Positions 33,699-44,371 are shown, counted from the stretch's first letter. The stretch: 64,000 nucleotides of DNA from Rhizobium deserti (GCF_004358025.1 NZ_SMTL01000005.1:1-64000); one strand, 5' to 3'. Made by a program: numbers and translations. The notes: a model not told the origin generated them from the sequence alone.

Positions 33699-34052
33699 AT
33701 GAGCGATAGCATCTTACAGGGCGGCTCGACCGTGCTCGATCCTGAAGCGGGGCAAGTCACAATCGTCAACACATACGTCGTTGAGCCCGAGCGTGCCGAT
33801 GAACTGATTTCCTTCCTGGTGGAGTCAACCCTTTCAACGGTCCGCCACGTCCCCGGATTTATCTCAGCCAACCTCCACATCGCACACGACCGTTCGCAGG
33901 TCGTCAATTACGCGCAGTGGCAGAACGTAGAGGCGCTTGCCGCAGCGCGCGAAAACCCGAAGCTCGCGGCGCTTATGCAGAAGCAATTGCAGATCGCAAA
34001 AAGCTTTTCGCCCGTCCTCTACACGCTGAAAGCCTCCATTTCCGCGGGTTGA
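33699..34052 (+). CDS. antibiotic-biosynthesis-monooxygenase (ABM) domain protein
   Basis: A 117-residue dimeric ferredoxin-like-fold protein. VTIVNTYVVEPERADELISF, STVRHVPGFISANLHIAHDR, VVNYAQWQNVEALAAARENP and the final FSPVLYTLKA match the ABM family, which includes cofactor-free quinone-forming oxygenases and heme-degrading enzymes. The start ATG 33699 is chosen over the upstream in-frame 33618, which overlaps the preceding gene. It sits 47 bp after the NmrA-like gene and probably acts with it on a quinone or phenolic compound. Confidence 0.82.
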   Translation: MSDSILQGGSTVLDPEAGQVTIVNTYVVEPERADELISFLVESTLSTVRHVPGFISANLHIAHDRSQVVNYAQWQNVEALAAARENPKLAALMQKQLQIAKSFSPVLYTLKASISAG

Positions 34053-34081
34053 TCCATGGCGTCACGCACAGGAGTGCTTAA

Positions 34082-34504
34082 ATGATGGAAATCGCCCGCT
34101 GGATCATCCTTGTTGTTGCAGCCGTGACTGCAATCGGCGGCCTTTGCGCTGATTGGTTCATTCCATTTGGGGCACGTCAGCATCTCAAGAACCCGGCATG
34201 GATGCCGCACGCCAAGTTTCACAACGCCCAGGCCATTCTCATGGGGTTTGGTCAGGGCGTGCTGGCCATCGGATTGCTCGTCTTCATCCCGCTCGGCGTC
34301 GGCAACATTGTCCTTGCCGCGCTCATATCATCGATTTATTGGGCGGCCCTGATGGTTGCGCCCATGTTTCCGGGCACCGCCTGGGTCGATCCGGAATTTG
34401 CTGAGGCCACGCCTACCCCATTAGGTTTGCACCCGCAGCAGCTTATCGGGTACATCTTGCTTTGTCTTCTGGCGATAGCAGTCTTGTCAGCTCTCGCCAC
34501 TTAA
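34082..34504 (+). CDS. small integral membrane protein (four helices)
   Basis: A 140-residue protein with four hydrophobic segments (residues 6-24, 50-70, 76-92 and 118-138) and a conserved-looking NPAWMPHAKFHNAQAILMG motif in the first loop. I think it belongs to the DUF6640-like membrane proteins found next to NmrA/ABM genes, but I am not certain of the family number. AGGAG lies eight bases before ATG 34082. Its function is unknown. Confidence 0.7.
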   Translation: MMEIARWIILVVAAVTAIGGLCADWFIPFGARQHLKNPAWMPHAKFHNAQAILMGFGQGVLAIGLLVFIPLGVGNIVLAALISSIYWAALMVAPMFPGTAWVDPEFAEATPTPLGLHPQQLIGYILLCLLAIAVLSALAT

Positions 34505-35232
34505 CTGGTACAGGCTGACTTGCTAACGTGACAGGCGAGCTGCGCCTGCTAGAAATCGCATCTTTTAACGCCGATCGTAGATTTCGCGGCTTTTCTCGAT
34601 GCTGGGCCACGGCTGGCAGGACATGCTAACCTCGACCAGATGCGCCAGATCAATCCTGAGCTGTGGTCCTTCAAGTCCTGGCTGCAGGGCCCTGGCGAAA
34701 GACTTTTGACCAGACGATGAAAGCTAGTGGGGTATGGGAATTCAACAAATCCGAGAATGAGTTGACACCGGATGCTGTCGTTGGAGCATGAGGACGACCC
34801 AACTGAATTTCGAACTCCCGTGCCGCGGAAGCAGGCAGATCTAAATCTACATCCAGGAGATAGGTGATGAAGGATCTGGTGCGCCGCGCGCAGATAAATG
34901 GTGTTGAACTGACATACCTTAAGGAAGGGATGGGAACGCTCGTCCTCTTGTTACACGGCTTTCCTGATACGGCTGCCGAACAAAAGCGAAACGCTCCCTG
35001 AACGGGTCGATGTCCGTTTGATTAAATACACAAAGATGTTGGGCGTCCCTCACCGGAAACCTCCCTGCAAGCGTGGTCAGGGCCTCTCGAGAATGGCGGA
35101 CCACGGATAGGTTCGCTCGCCACGAGGCTTCAGCGCTTGGACAAAGTGCAGGTGGGTGCCAATCACCAATCTGGAGCGATGGTTTCTAGTACCAAACCAT
35201 AAGCCTGGTCCGCCCATCAGCGCAAGCGCGGC
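34505..35232. other. gene-poor spacer with a hydrolase remnant
   Basis: About 730 bases. Apart from the alpha/beta-hydrolase stub listed separately, no reading frame has family features. A minus-strand frame at 34919-35104 (beginning MVRHSREALTTLAGRFPVRD) is coding-like but unidentified. The stretch separates the AraC-linked genes from the sugar locus and looks like another decay zone. Confidence 0.45.
34867..35001 (+). pseudogene. alpha/beta-hydrolase N-terminal stub
   Basis: ATG 34867, with AGGAGATAGGTG upstream, opens a frame reading VRRAQINGVELTYLKEG and TLVLLLHGFPDTAA, the start of an epoxide-hydrolase/haloalkane-dehalogenase-like protein (oxyanion motif HGFPD). It then runs into unrelated sequence and stops at 35001 after 44 codons. 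Nucleophile elbow, acid and His are missing, so no activity is possible. The good ribosome site suggests the gene was intact until a recent deletion. Confidence 0.72.
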
Positions 35233-36045
35233 CTATTCCGTCACCAGGACCACGATTCCGCGCTTCTCAAACTCGCGAACATGACGATCCGATATGCCGC
35301 TGTCAGTGATCAGCGAGTGTATGACGTCAAGTGAGCCGAGACGCGTGAAGGATGACTTGCCGATCTTGGTCGAGTCTGCCACCAGATAGACATGCGCCGC
35401 TGCTTTGATCATGGCTTCCTTGAGCTGAAGGTCCGCAAAGCTTGGATAGGTGAGCCCGGCTTCCAGATCGACGCCCGCGGTTGCGAGGAAAAGCTTTGCC
35501 GCGAAGATGTTGCTGAAATACTCAACCGATTTGTCGCCGGAAATGGAAAGCGTCGGTGATTTAAACTGACCACCCGGCAGGTGCACCGCAAAGCTCGGCA
35601 CCGATCCCAGATGGATGGCGATGTTCAAAGCATTCGTTATCACCGTCAGGTGACGGCGCGAGACCAGCCGCAAGGCGATCTCCGTCGTCGTTGTCCCGGC
35701 GTCGAGGATCAACGTCTCGCCGTCGGCGACCAGGCTTGCGGCCAAGGCTCCGATCCGGCGCTTCTTGTCCATGTTCTCCTGGTGGTGCAGCATGAGCGGG
35801 CTCGACTGCGCCGGCGTGGATTGGTTCAAATAGGCGCCACCATGCTCACGCGTGATGGACCCTTCAGTTTCGAGCCTTTCCAGATCCTGGCGAATGGTCG
35901 CGTCAGAGACTTTGAAGGCCTCCGCCAGCTCGCGTACGCGCGCCGAACCCTCTTCCTGGATCCACTCAAGGATGCGTCGACGGCGGGGCTCCGACAGCAG
36001 GCCTACTATCTGATCGCTCGACGCAGTCTCGGACTTCGCGTCCAT
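35233..36045 (-). CDS. DeoR/GlpR-family sugar regulator
   Basis: A 270-residue repressor from ATG 36045 (ATG 36081 is an alternative). The N-terminal winged helix reads EPRRRRILEWIQEEGSARVR then ELAEAFKVSDATIRQDLERL, the standard DeoR motif. The sugar-phosphate domain shows LILDAGTTTTEIALRL and GVDLEAGLTYPSFADLQLKE with a late VYLVADSTKIGKSSF. It is the last gene after the ABC transporter genes on the same strand, 94 bp downstream of the permease, and probably senses a phosphorylated intermediate of the imported sugar. Candidate operators lie at 40.4-40.6 kb. Confidence 0.88.
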   Translation of the reverse strand: MDAKSETASSDQIVGLLSEPRRRRILEWIQEEGSARVRELAEAFKVSDATIRQDLERLETEGSITREHGGAYLNQSTPAQSSPLMLHHQENMDKKRRIGALAASLVADGETLILDAGTTTTEIALRLVSRRHLTVITNALNIAIHLGSVPSFAVHLPGGQFKSPTLSISGDKSVEYFSNIFAAKLFLATAGVDLEAGLTYPSFADLQLKEAMIKAAAHVYLVADSTKIGKSSFTRLGSLDVIHSLITDSGISDRHVREFEKRGIVVLVTE

Positions 36046-36139
36046 AAGGAATCCCACCTCAACCAAGATATTCGAAACCAACCGAATGACCCAATTCTAC
36101 CTGAGCCGGATTCCACGGCAATAGCCGATGCCGAGCAGG

Positions 36140-37198
36140 TTAGGAAGCCTGCTGATGAAGGATAACCCGAGCCTGGATCTTTTGCTGAAACTGGTCGATG
36201 ACGACGGCGGCAATGATGACCAGCCCTTTGATGACGGTCTGCCAAAAGGCCGAAACGCCCATCATGATCAGGCCATCGGCCAGGATGCCGATCACAAAAG
36301 CACCAATCAGGGTTCCACCGATGCGGCCGCGCCCGCCCGACATCGAAGTGCCGCCGAGTACCGCAGCGGCAATCGCGTTGAGCTCGAATGTCTCGCCGGT
36401 TGCCGGATGGCTTGCCTGTAGCTGCGATGCGATGATGAGGCCAACCAGTGCTGCGCAAAGGCCGGAGAACATGTAAACGAAGATCTTTACGCGACCGACA
36501 TTGACGCCGGAAAGGGCTGCACCGCGCTCATTGCCGCCGACCGCGTAGATATGCCGGCCAAGGGGAGTCCGGGTTGCGATATAGGCGGCAATGATGGCAA
36601 CGACAGCCAGGATCCAGATTGCCACTGGAATGCCAAGCAGGCTGCCGACGCCGATCCATGGGAAGCTCGCCGAACCGTAGTCTGGGTTGCCGTTGAGGTT
36701 TGGAAATGTCCTGCCGTCCGAAAACAGCAGCGCGGCGCCGCGGGCGACATAGAGCGTGCCGAGTGTGGCAATGAATGGCGCGACGTTGAGCTTGGTCACC
36801 AGCAGGCCATTCAAAATGCCGATGAATGCCCCGACCAGGAGGACGATCAGGCAGATCTCCAGCGTGTTGAATTGGATGCTCCAGCCTATGCCGAGATCGA
36901 TGCCGTAAAGAACGAGGTAGCCGGAAACCATGGCGCAAAGACCCACAATCGAGCCAACGGAGAGGTCAATGCCTCCAGCGACGATCACGAAAGTCATGCC
37001 GATGGCGAGAAATGCGTTAAGTGCGACATGCTTGGAAATGATCAATACGTTCGCCGCCGACAGGAAGTTCGGTGCCATCACGGCGAAGAAGATAAACACC
37101 AGGAAAAGCGCCACCAGCGTGCGCATTTTCAAAAGAAGGAGGAGAGTGGACGATCTGCTGGAAGCCGTGGCTTTCGTGTCCGTGGTGGTGCTGCTCAT
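36140..37198 (-). CDS. RbsC-like sugar ABC permease (transporter A)
   Basis: A 352-residue permease with about ten hydrophobic segments. The family motifs IVAGGIDLSVGSIVGLCAMV (ribose/xylose permease signature), APFIATLGTLYVARGAALLF, YAVGGNERGAALSGVNV and AAAVLGGTSMSGGRGRIGGT are all present. It overlaps the ATPase gene by ATGA, so translation is coupled. It belongs to carbohydrate uptake family 2 (CUT2), which moves monosaccharides and sugar alcohols. Confidence 0.92.
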   Translation of the reverse strand: MSSTTTDTKATASSRSSTLLLLLKMRTLVALFLVFIFFAVMAPNFLSAANVLIISKHVALNAFLAIGMTFVIVAGGIDLSVGSIVGLCAMVSGYLVLYGIDLGIGWSIQFNTLEICLIVLLVGAFIGILNGLLVTKLNVAPFIATLGTLYVARGAALLFSDGRTFPNLNGNPDYGSASFPWIGVGSLLGIPVAIWILAVVAIIAAYIATRTPLGRHIYAVGGNERGAALSGVNVGRVKIFVYMFSGLCAALVGLIIASQLQASHPATGETFELNAIAAAVLGGTSMSGGRGRIGGTLIGAFVIGILADGLIMMGVSAFWQTVIKGLVIIAAVVIDQFQQKIQARVILHQQAS

Positions 37199-38739
37199 GA
37201 TACGGCAACCTTACGCTGATTGGGAGTGGCGGCGGATATGACATCTGCCGGGTCGGCTCCTGAAGGGAAGCTGCCCGTCAACCGACCACTGGCCATGACC
37301 AGAATCCGGTCTGAAAGAGCGAGCACTTCCTCAAGGTCGGAGGTGACGAAGAGAATGCCAAGGCCATCGGCAGCCAGGCGGCGCATGGTGCGAAATATCT
37401 CTGCCTTGGCGCCGATGTCGATCCCGCGCGAGGGCTCGTCCATCAGCAGGATCTTCGGCCGCGTCATCAGCGCCTTGCCGATCACCACCTTTTGCTGGTT
37501 TCCACCGGAAAGGCTGGAGACCGGATGCTCCATGTCCGAGATCTTGATGGCCAGCCGCCTGACGAATTCGCCCGCCTTGGCGGTCTCGGCAGACAGGCTC
37601 ATATAGATGCCGCGGGTGAAGTCCCGCAGCGACGACAAGGTGAGATTTTCGCGGATCCCCATGATTTGTACCAGTCCATCACGCTTGCGGTCTTCGGGGA
37701 TGAGCGCCAGGCCGCGGCGGATCCGTCCAGAAACGCTCGGTTCTTTGACCGGCTTCCCCTCGATGAACAGTTCGCCCGTCGATTGCGGATGCTGGGCCAT
37801 GATGCACTCGAGGAGCTCGGATCGGCCGGCGCCCATCAGGCCATAGAGACCGACAATTTCGCCGGCTCGGACCGACAGGGAAACATGATTGACGGCAAGA
37901 ATGCCAGCCGGCCCCTGCAGGCAGATATCTTCCACCCGGAACACTTCGTCCCCAAGCATATGGTCCACCGCCCGCGGAAAGTCCTTCGATGCGCTGCCGA
38001 TCATGTTGCTGACGATCCAGGGAATATCGACGCCCTTCATGGATCGTGCCCCGGTGATCACGCCATCTCTGAGAACGGTAATGTAGTCGCCGATCCGGAT
38101 AAGCTCTTCCAGCCGGTGCGAGATATAAACGATCCCCACGCCTTGTCTCTTGAGGTCGGCGATGACCCGGAATAGCACGTCGACTTCCGCGGCTGAGAGG
38201 GCCGATGTCGGTTCGTCGAGGATCAGGATGTTTGCGTTTCCGGCCAGAGCCTTGGCAATCTCGATGATCTGCTGCTGCCCGATGCGCAGGTTGCCAAGCA
38301 GGGTTTCGGGATCGATATTCTGCTCCAGCCTCTTCATGAGGATGCGCGCAGCTTCCGTTTGCGCGGCCCGGTCGATGTGGATGCCGGCCTTCGTCTTCTC
38401 GTGACCGATGAAGATGTTCTCCGCAACAGTCAGATTGGGAAACAGGTTGAGCTCCTGGAACACGATCCCGATGCCGTGTTGAACCGCATCCGCCTTGTCG
38501 ACGAACACCAGCTGCTCGCCGTTCATCTCGATAGTGCCGCCGTTGAGCTTCTCCACCCCGGCTATGACTTTCATGAGCGTCGATTTCCCAGCGCCGTTCT
38601 CGCCAACGAGAACATTGACCGCGCCCATGCGCAGATCGAAATCGACGTTCTTCAATGCCTGCGTGCCGGGATAGAATTTCGAGCCGTTGCGGATGCTGAG
38701 TCCGACCGGATGGATGTCATTGTCTGCGTCGCCGCTCAT
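37195..38739 (-). CDS. RbsA-like sugar ABC ATPase (transporter A)
   Basis: A 514-residue protein with two fused ATPase domains, as usual for CUT2. Domain 1 has GENGAGKST (46-54), the signature region LRIGQQQIIEIAKAL and LILDEPTSAL. Domain 2 has the degenerate Walker A GLMGAGRSE, LSGGNQQKVVIGKAL and LLMDEPSRGIDIGAK. It couples ATP hydrolysis to the permease encoded immediately downstream and overlaps the DUF2291 gene upstream by 4 bp. Confidence 0.93.
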   Translation of the reverse strand: MSGDADNDIHPVGLSIRNGSKFYPGTQALKNVDFDLRMGAVNVLVGENGAGKSTLMKVIAGVEKLNGGTIEMNGEQLVFVDKADAVQHGIGIVFQELNLFPNLTVAENIFIGHEKTKAGIHIDRAAQTEAARILMKRLEQNIDPETLLGNLRIGQQQIIEIAKALAGNANILILDEPTSALSAAEVDVLFRVIADLKRQGVGIVYISHRLEELIRIGDYITVLRDGVITGARSMKGVDIPWIVSNMIGSASKDFPRAVDHMLGDEVFRVEDICLQGPAGILAVNHVSLSVRAGEIVGLYGLMGAGRSELLECIMAQHPQSTGELFIEGKPVKEPSVSGRIRRGLALIPEDRKRDGLVQIMGIRENLTLSSLRDFTRGIYMSLSAETAKAGEFVRRLAIKISDMEHPVSSLSGGNQQKVVIGKALMTRPKILLMDEPSRGIDIGAKAEIFRTMRRLAADGLGILFVTSDLEEVLALSDRILVMASGRLTGSFPSGADPADVISAATPNQRKVAVS

Positions 38740-39380
38740 GGTGCAATCTCCACGACCACGGGGACGATCAGCGGTTTTTCCGTTGCTGATCGGAGAGAAG
38801 TGGCGCCGACAAAGGTTACAGTCTTGCCCTGGAGGCTGCCGGCGGCCGGTAGGGCGGAGACGGCCTTGTCGTTCAGCGCGCGGCCAAGCTTTGCGAACTC
38901 GATCTGGTCGCGGAACTTGGAGAAGTCGTAGACGCTCGGCGCCACGTCGCGCAGGGCTGTGCCCTTCACGACCGTGCCGAGCTGAAGCGTCGCATCGGCC
39001 TGCCCGTCGCCATCGATATCGACGCTGGCGGTGCCGGCCTTCGACTGACGATTTTCCTCGATGATCTTGCCACTAGCCTTCACCGGAAAAATCCAGGAAC
39101 CGCCGGCGCCGCCCGCCCTTACTCCAAGTGCCTTGCCGGCTTCGTCGAGGCTCTTGGCCAGTTCCGTCCTCAGGGTGACGAGATCGGTTGCCTTGCTCCG
39201 CAAAAGCGGGACGAGCTTGGCGTCGTAGGTCTCCTGCAGCAGGGCCGCGATGCGCGCTTCATCGCCTGCTTCGCCTGCTACCGGCGCCTGTCCCTCGGCA
39301 TTGCCCGTCTTCACCAGCTTGCAGCCCGCCAGGCTTACAAACGCCGTCATGCCGACAGCCATCAACAGCTTCATTCTCAT
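38736..39380 (-). CDS. DUF2291 lipoprotein of the sugar ABC operon
   Basis: A 214-residue lipoprotein from ATG 39380. The signal LLMAVGMTAFVSLAGC places the lipidated Cys near residue 20. The mature part (LLQETYDAKLVPLLRSKATD, GKIIEENRQSKAGTASVDID, KFRDQIEFAKLGRALND) matches DUF2291, a periplasmic lipoprotein family repeatedly found between binding-protein and ATPase genes of CUT2 transporters. Its role is unknown; a link to delivery of the ligand or to a periplasmic conversion is possible. Coupling by ATGA to the ATPase gene supports a transport role. Confidence 0.82.
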   Translation of the reverse strand: MRMKLLMAVGMTAFVSLAGCKLVKTGNAEGQAPVAGEAGDEARIAALLQETYDAKLVPLLRSKATDLVTLRTELAKSLDEAGKALGVRAGGAGGSWIFPVKASGKIIEENRQSKAGTASVDIDGDGQADATLQLGTVVKGTALRDVAPSVYDFSKFRDQIEFAKLGRALNDKAVSALPAAGSLQGKTVTFVGATSLRSATEKPLIVPVVVEIAP

Positions 39381-39412
39381 GATGCGCACCGAGATACTTG
39401 AAAGGAAGAGGG

Positions 39413-39437
39413 GCCTGAGTGCGCAAGGCACCCAGGC
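39413..39437 (-). terminator. intercistronic stem-loop after the binding-protein gene (transporter A)
   Basis: GCCTG-A-GTGC pairs with GCAC-C-CAGGC around a five-base loop. It lies 17 bases after the binding-protein stop and before the DUF2291 gene. There is no strong T-run, so it more likely stabilises the upstream message or slows transcription than fully terminates it. Confidence 0.4.
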
Positions 39438-39453
39438 CATAGCTGGCTTTCGC

Positions 39454-40831
<1,378 letters not shown>

Positions 40832-41812
40832 ATGACTGAACAACGTTTTGGCGCCGGTATCTGGCATTTTGCCACCTATCTCGACCGCTATGCCACCGAC
40901 GGCTATGGCGCTCCGCGCACCATCCTCGACGCTATTGATCTGGCGGGGCAGGTCCGGGACCTGTCCGTCGTCGACATGAACTACCCGTTCTTCGGCGGCG
41001 ACTTTTCCAATGTGCAGGTGAAGGAGGCTCTGGAGCGCAACGGGCTCGGTGTCATCGGCATCACGCCGGAAATCTATACGCGGGAGTTCATGAAAGGATC
41101 TTTCACCAATCCCGACGCCGGCATTCGTCGGAGGACGCATGAGCTAGTGACGGAAGCCTGCGATCAGGTTCGCTATTTCGGCGCGGACTATGTCAAGCTT
41201 TGGCCTGGCCAGGACGGGTGGGACTACCCTTTCCAGGTCGACTACGGCACGCTCTGGAAGCATTCGCTCGACGGTGTCGGGCAGTTGGCAAGCGAGAACC
41301 CGGACCTGAAATTTGTCATCGAGTACAAGCCGCGCGAGCCGCGGGTGCGCATGAGCTTCGGATCGGTGGCACGCACACTTCTCGGGATCGAGAAGATCGG
41401 CCTGCCGAACGTCGGCATCCTTCTCGACTTCGGGCACGCCATCATGGGTGGCGAATCGGCGGCCGACAGCGCTCAACTGGCGATCGATTACGGACGGCTG
41501 TTCGGCATGGACGTCAACGACAACTATCGGTCATGGGACGACGATCTGGTGGCTGGCAGCCTGCACCCGATCGAGCTTTTCGAGTTCTTCTACGTCCTCA
41601 GGAAGAACAATTGGGAAGGTGTCTGGCAGCTCGATCAGTTCCCCTTCCGCGAAGATAGCGTCGCGACGGCCAATCACGCGATCGATTTCCTCAAAGCTGC
41701 GGGGAAGGGGCTGGAGGCGCTCGATGTCGATGCCTTGAAGGAAGCGCAGAGCCGCCACGACGCCATCGGAGCGCTCAAGATCGCCCAGAAGGCGTTGTTC
41801 GGGGCCATGTAG
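40832..41812 (+). CDS. xylose-isomerase-like TIM-barrel sugar isomerase
   Basis: A 326-residue protein of the AP-endonuclease-2/xylose-isomerase-like barrel (GGAGGAAC ahead of ATG 40832). It begins FGAGIWHFATYLDRYATDGYG and shows LSVVDMNYPFFGGD, GVIGITPEIYTREF, VKLWPGQDGWDYPFQVDY, FVIEYKPREPR (metal-ligand Glu), VGILLDFGHAIMG (Asp and His ligands) and NWEGVWQLDQFPFRED. These are the usual metal-binding strands. With the FGGY kinase and two-subunit transketolase next to it, the arrangement fits the D-apiose isomerase of the apiose transketolase pathway; another rare aldose is possible. Confidence 0.82.
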   Translation: MTEQRFGAGIWHFATYLDRYATDGYGAPRTILDAIDLAGQVRDLSVVDMNYPFFGGDFSNVQVKEALERNGLGVIGITPEIYTREFMKGSFTNPDAGIRRRTHELVTEACDQVRYFGADYVKLWPGQDGWDYPFQVDYGTLWKHSLDGVGQLASENPDLKFVIEYKPREPRVRMSFGSVARTLLGIEKIGLPNVGILLDFGHAIMGGESAADSAQLAIDYGRLFGMDVNDNYRSWDDDLVAGSLHPIELFEFFYVLRKNNWEGVWQLDQFPFREDSVATANHAIDFLKAAGKGLEALDVDALKEAQSRHDAIGALKIAQKALFGAM

Positions 41813-41854
41813 TCGCTGGCCGTCGGCAGATCGATCGACCCGGTCTCTACAAGT

Positions 41855-41888
41855 GGGCATGATGGAGCGGAAATGCTCCACCGTGCCC
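41855..41888. terminator. possible bidirectional terminator between convergent genes
   Basis: GGGCA (41855-41859) pairs with TGCCC (41884-41888), and inside it GGAGC (41864-41868) pairs with GCTCC (41875-41879). It lies between the stops of the isomerase and the SorC regulator. No T-run follows on either strand, so confidence is low. Confidence 0.35.
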
Positions 41889-41927
41889 AAGACCTTCAGG
41901 TCTGGCACTCAGAGACCATGCAGCTGT

Positions 41928-42884
41928 CTACAGATCGACCAATCTTTGCGCGGTGAACTTGTCGGTCACCAACATGTCGATCACCCCGACGCGTAGGGCG
42001 CCGGCGATCGCGTCGGTCTTCTTGGCGCCGCCGGCCAGAGCGATAACCCGTTCAACCCGTGCAAGCTCCTCCAGCGGAAGGCCGAGAACTCGTTCGTCCA
42101 GAGGGGTCTTCACGCTTTTCCCGTTCTTGTCGAAGAAGCGCAGCGAGATGTCGCCGACCGCTCCCGCTTCGGCCAGGTCCGCCAGCTCCCGCGACGAAAA
42201 GATATTGCCCGATCGCGCCAGCAGTTCGGATGGCTCGACAGCGCCGATACCGACGATGGCGAGCGTGATACTGCCGAACAGGTCCATTGTTTCGCGAACG
42301 AAGGGGTCGGCCTGCATAAGGAGCTTGGCCTCCCGCGAGGTGGTCACGCCTTGCACGGGCAGAAGCTTCGGCTCGGCGCCCGTCAGCCGCGCCAGTCTCG
42401 TCGTGAGCTGGGTCGCGTGCGTCTGCACGGAAGGGTCTCCCATTCCGCCCAGGGTCTGCACCACGTATTTCGCCTGGGCACTCTTTTGCGGGTGGATGTT
42501 CTCGACCATCTTGAAGATCGTCTGGCTCCAGCTTGACACGCCGATAATCTCGCCCGGTGCGAGGGTTACCTCCAGGAGGTGAGCGGCCGCCTCTCCGATG
42601 CGGACCATGATCGCACCATCGCGATCCTCGGTGCACTCCACCACGATCGCTTCAGGCAGCTGGTATTTTGCGCGAAGCTGAGCCTCGAGCTCGCCGTATG
42701 TGCCGGCGGGCGGGATAACGCTCGTACGGACGATGTCCTCGGCTTCGGCCCGCTTCAGCATGCGCGAGACCGTCGCCTGGGAAAGTCGGAGATGCTGTGC
42801 GATCTCAGCCTGCCGCCGTCCCTCGATGTGATACATCTGGGCTACTCTGGAGATCAGGCGAAGTTCGTTAAGTCTGGCCATCAT
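41928..42884 (-). CDS. SorC-family sugar regulator (EryD-like)
   Basis: A 318-residue regulator from ATG 42884 (an upstream frame extension to 42935 is less likely). The N-terminal helix-turn-helix reads RRQAEIAQHLRLSQATVSRM then LKRAEAEDIV. The C-terminal sugar-phosphate domain has ESWSQ-like GVSSWSQTIFKMVENI, VVQTLGGMGDPSVQTHATQL and VERVIALAGGAKKTDAIAGA. SorC regulators (sorbitol, erythritol, deoxyribose) activate or repress in response to a phosphorylated intermediate. It lies just downstream of the kinase gene on the same strand and convergent with the isomerase. Confidence 0.88.
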   Translation of the reverse strand: MMARLNELRLISRVAQMYHIEGRRQAEIAQHLRLSQATVSRMLKRAEAEDIVRTSVIPPAGTYGELEAQLRAKYQLPEAIVVECTEDRDGAIMVRIGEAAAHLLEVTLAPGEIIGVSSWSQTIFKMVENIHPQKSAQAKYVVQTLGGMGDPSVQTHATQLTTRLARLTGAEPKLLPVQGVTTSREAKLLMQADPFVRETMDLFGSITLAIVGIGAVEPSELLARSGNIFSSRELADLAEAGAVGDISLRFFDKNGKSVKTPLDERVLGLPLEELARVERVIALAGGAKKTDAIAGALRVGVIDMLVTDKFTAQRLVDL

Positions 42885-42904
42885 CCGTCCGGGGAGTATG
42901 AATT

Positions 42905-44371
42905 TTATTGACGTGTAGCTGGTGTCGTGCGCCACGTCGAGCGGCCAAGCGCGTCGTTCCAGGTTTCCAGAAGAGCCGCCTTTTCAACCGGCTGAGGGAT
43001 GATGACCTGCGCGTTGCGGGGCAGGCCGGCGATATGATCGAGGTCCCGCCACATGCCCAGGGAAAGGCCTGCCAGATAGGCGGCTCCGAGAGCTGAGGCT
43101 TCCGGAGCGTCCCGTTGAATGATTGCATGTTCGACGAGATCGGAGACGCGCTGCATCAGGTAGAGGTTCTGGCTCGGGCCGCCGTCCACATAAAGAGCGC
43201 CGAGTTCGCCACCGCTTTGCGCCTTCATGGCTGCGATGACATCGTGGACCTGAAAGGCGATGGAATCGGTGACGGAACGCGCCATCTGAGCGCGCGTCGT
43301 GCTGAAGCCGATTTGCGAGAAGAGGGCGCGGGCATCGGAATTCCAATAGGGAGCGCCAAGTCCGACGAAGGCCGGCACGAAACCTGGGCCGCCCGGCTCC
43401 GCCGTCGCCGCAAGGTCAATCAACGCAGCGACGTCGGGAAGCCCGAGAATTCCGGCCATCCACGGCAGGCTGGCTGCGGAGACAAGAATATTGCCTTCGA
43501 AAGCAAAGGTGGGTGTACCGCCGATCCGCCAGGCGACGGTGGTCGTTATGCCGTTGCGGGGCGCAATGAAGATCGGCAAAGTGGTCATCACCGAGGAGCC
43601 GGTTCCAAACGTCACCTTGCCATCGCCAGGCTTGAACGCTCCGTGACCGAAGAGAGCGGCGTGGCTGTCGCCTATGGCAGCCCGGATCGGCGTGCCGTCG
43701 GGTACGCCCGGCAGGCCGCGGGTGGTGCCGAAGTCGCCCGAGCTGTCCAGCACCTTGGGGAGCAGGGCCGTATCGACGCCGAAGATCTCGCCGAGCTCAT
43801 CGCTCCAGACCTGGGCCCGAAGATCGAACAGCTGGCTTCTTGCCGCGTTCGATGCATCGCACACATGCTGGCGACCGCTCGTGAGGCAATGGACAAGCCA
43901 GCTGTCGATCGTGCCGAGTCGGATCTGCCTCCCCGCAGGGATGCGGTCCAGCAGCCATCGGAACTTCGACCCCGGAAACATGGGATCGAGCGGAAGGCCC
44001 GTGAGGCCTTGCACGTGATCAAGATGTCCGTCCGCCATCAGCCGCTCGCAATCGACTGCCGTGCGTCGGCACTGCCAGCTGATCACGGGTCCAAGCGGCT
44101 CGCCGGTCTGCGCGTCCCATGCCGTTACCGACTCGCGCTGATTGGAAATCGCCACGGCTTCGATCGCCACGTCCGAAACCGTCTTCAGGCAGGCCTCTAC
44201 CGCCTCGCAAACGGAGGCATAGAGACGACGGGGATCCTGCTCGACCCAGCCCGGCTGCGGATAGGAAATTCCGACCGCGGCGGAGCCTCTGGCAAAAATC
44301 TCCCCGTGCTCGGAAACCAGAACAGCCTTGGAATTGGTGGTTCCCTGGTCGATCGCCAGAATAGCCTTCAT
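42905..44371 (-). CDS. FGGY-family carbohydrate kinase
   Basis: A 488-residue sugar kinase from ATG 44371 (AGAGGA upstream). ILAIDQGTTNSKAVLVSEHG is the N-terminal phosphate loop; ISNQRESVTAWDAQTGEPLG, GLPLDPMFPGSKFRWLLD, AIGDSHAALFGHGAF (catalytic Asp), GTGSSVMT and YVDGGPSQNLYLMQRVSDLV (the FGGY signature region) follow. Overall pattern is between glycerol kinase and xylulokinase. In an apiose-type pathway it would phosphorylate apulose; erythrulose or another ketose is the alternative. It is followed by the SorC gene and preceded by the transketolase genes. Confidence 0.88.
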   Translation of the reverse strand: MKAILAIDQGTTNSKAVLVSEHGEIFARGSAAVGISYPQPGWVEQDPRRLYASVCEAVEACLKTVSDVAIEAVAISNQRESVTAWDAQTGEPLGPVISWQCRRTAVDCERLMADGHLDHVQGLTGLPLDPMFPGSKFRWLLDRIPAGRQIRLGTIDSWLVHCLTSGRQHVCDASNAARSQLFDLRAQVWSDELGEIFGVDTALLPKVLDSSGDFGTTRGLPGVPDGTPIRAAIGDSHAALFGHGAFKPGDGKVTFGTGSSVMTTLPIFIAPRNGITTTVAWRIGGTPTFAFEGNILVSAASLPWMAGILGLPDVAALIDLAATAEPGGPGFVPAFVGLGAPYWNSDARALFSQIGFSTTRAQMARSVTDSIAFQVHDVIAAMKAQSGGELGALYVDGGPSQNLYLMQRVSDLVEHAIIQRDAPEASALGAAYLAGLSLGMWRDLDHIAGLPRNAQVIIPQPVEKAALLETWNDALGRSTWRTTPATRQ

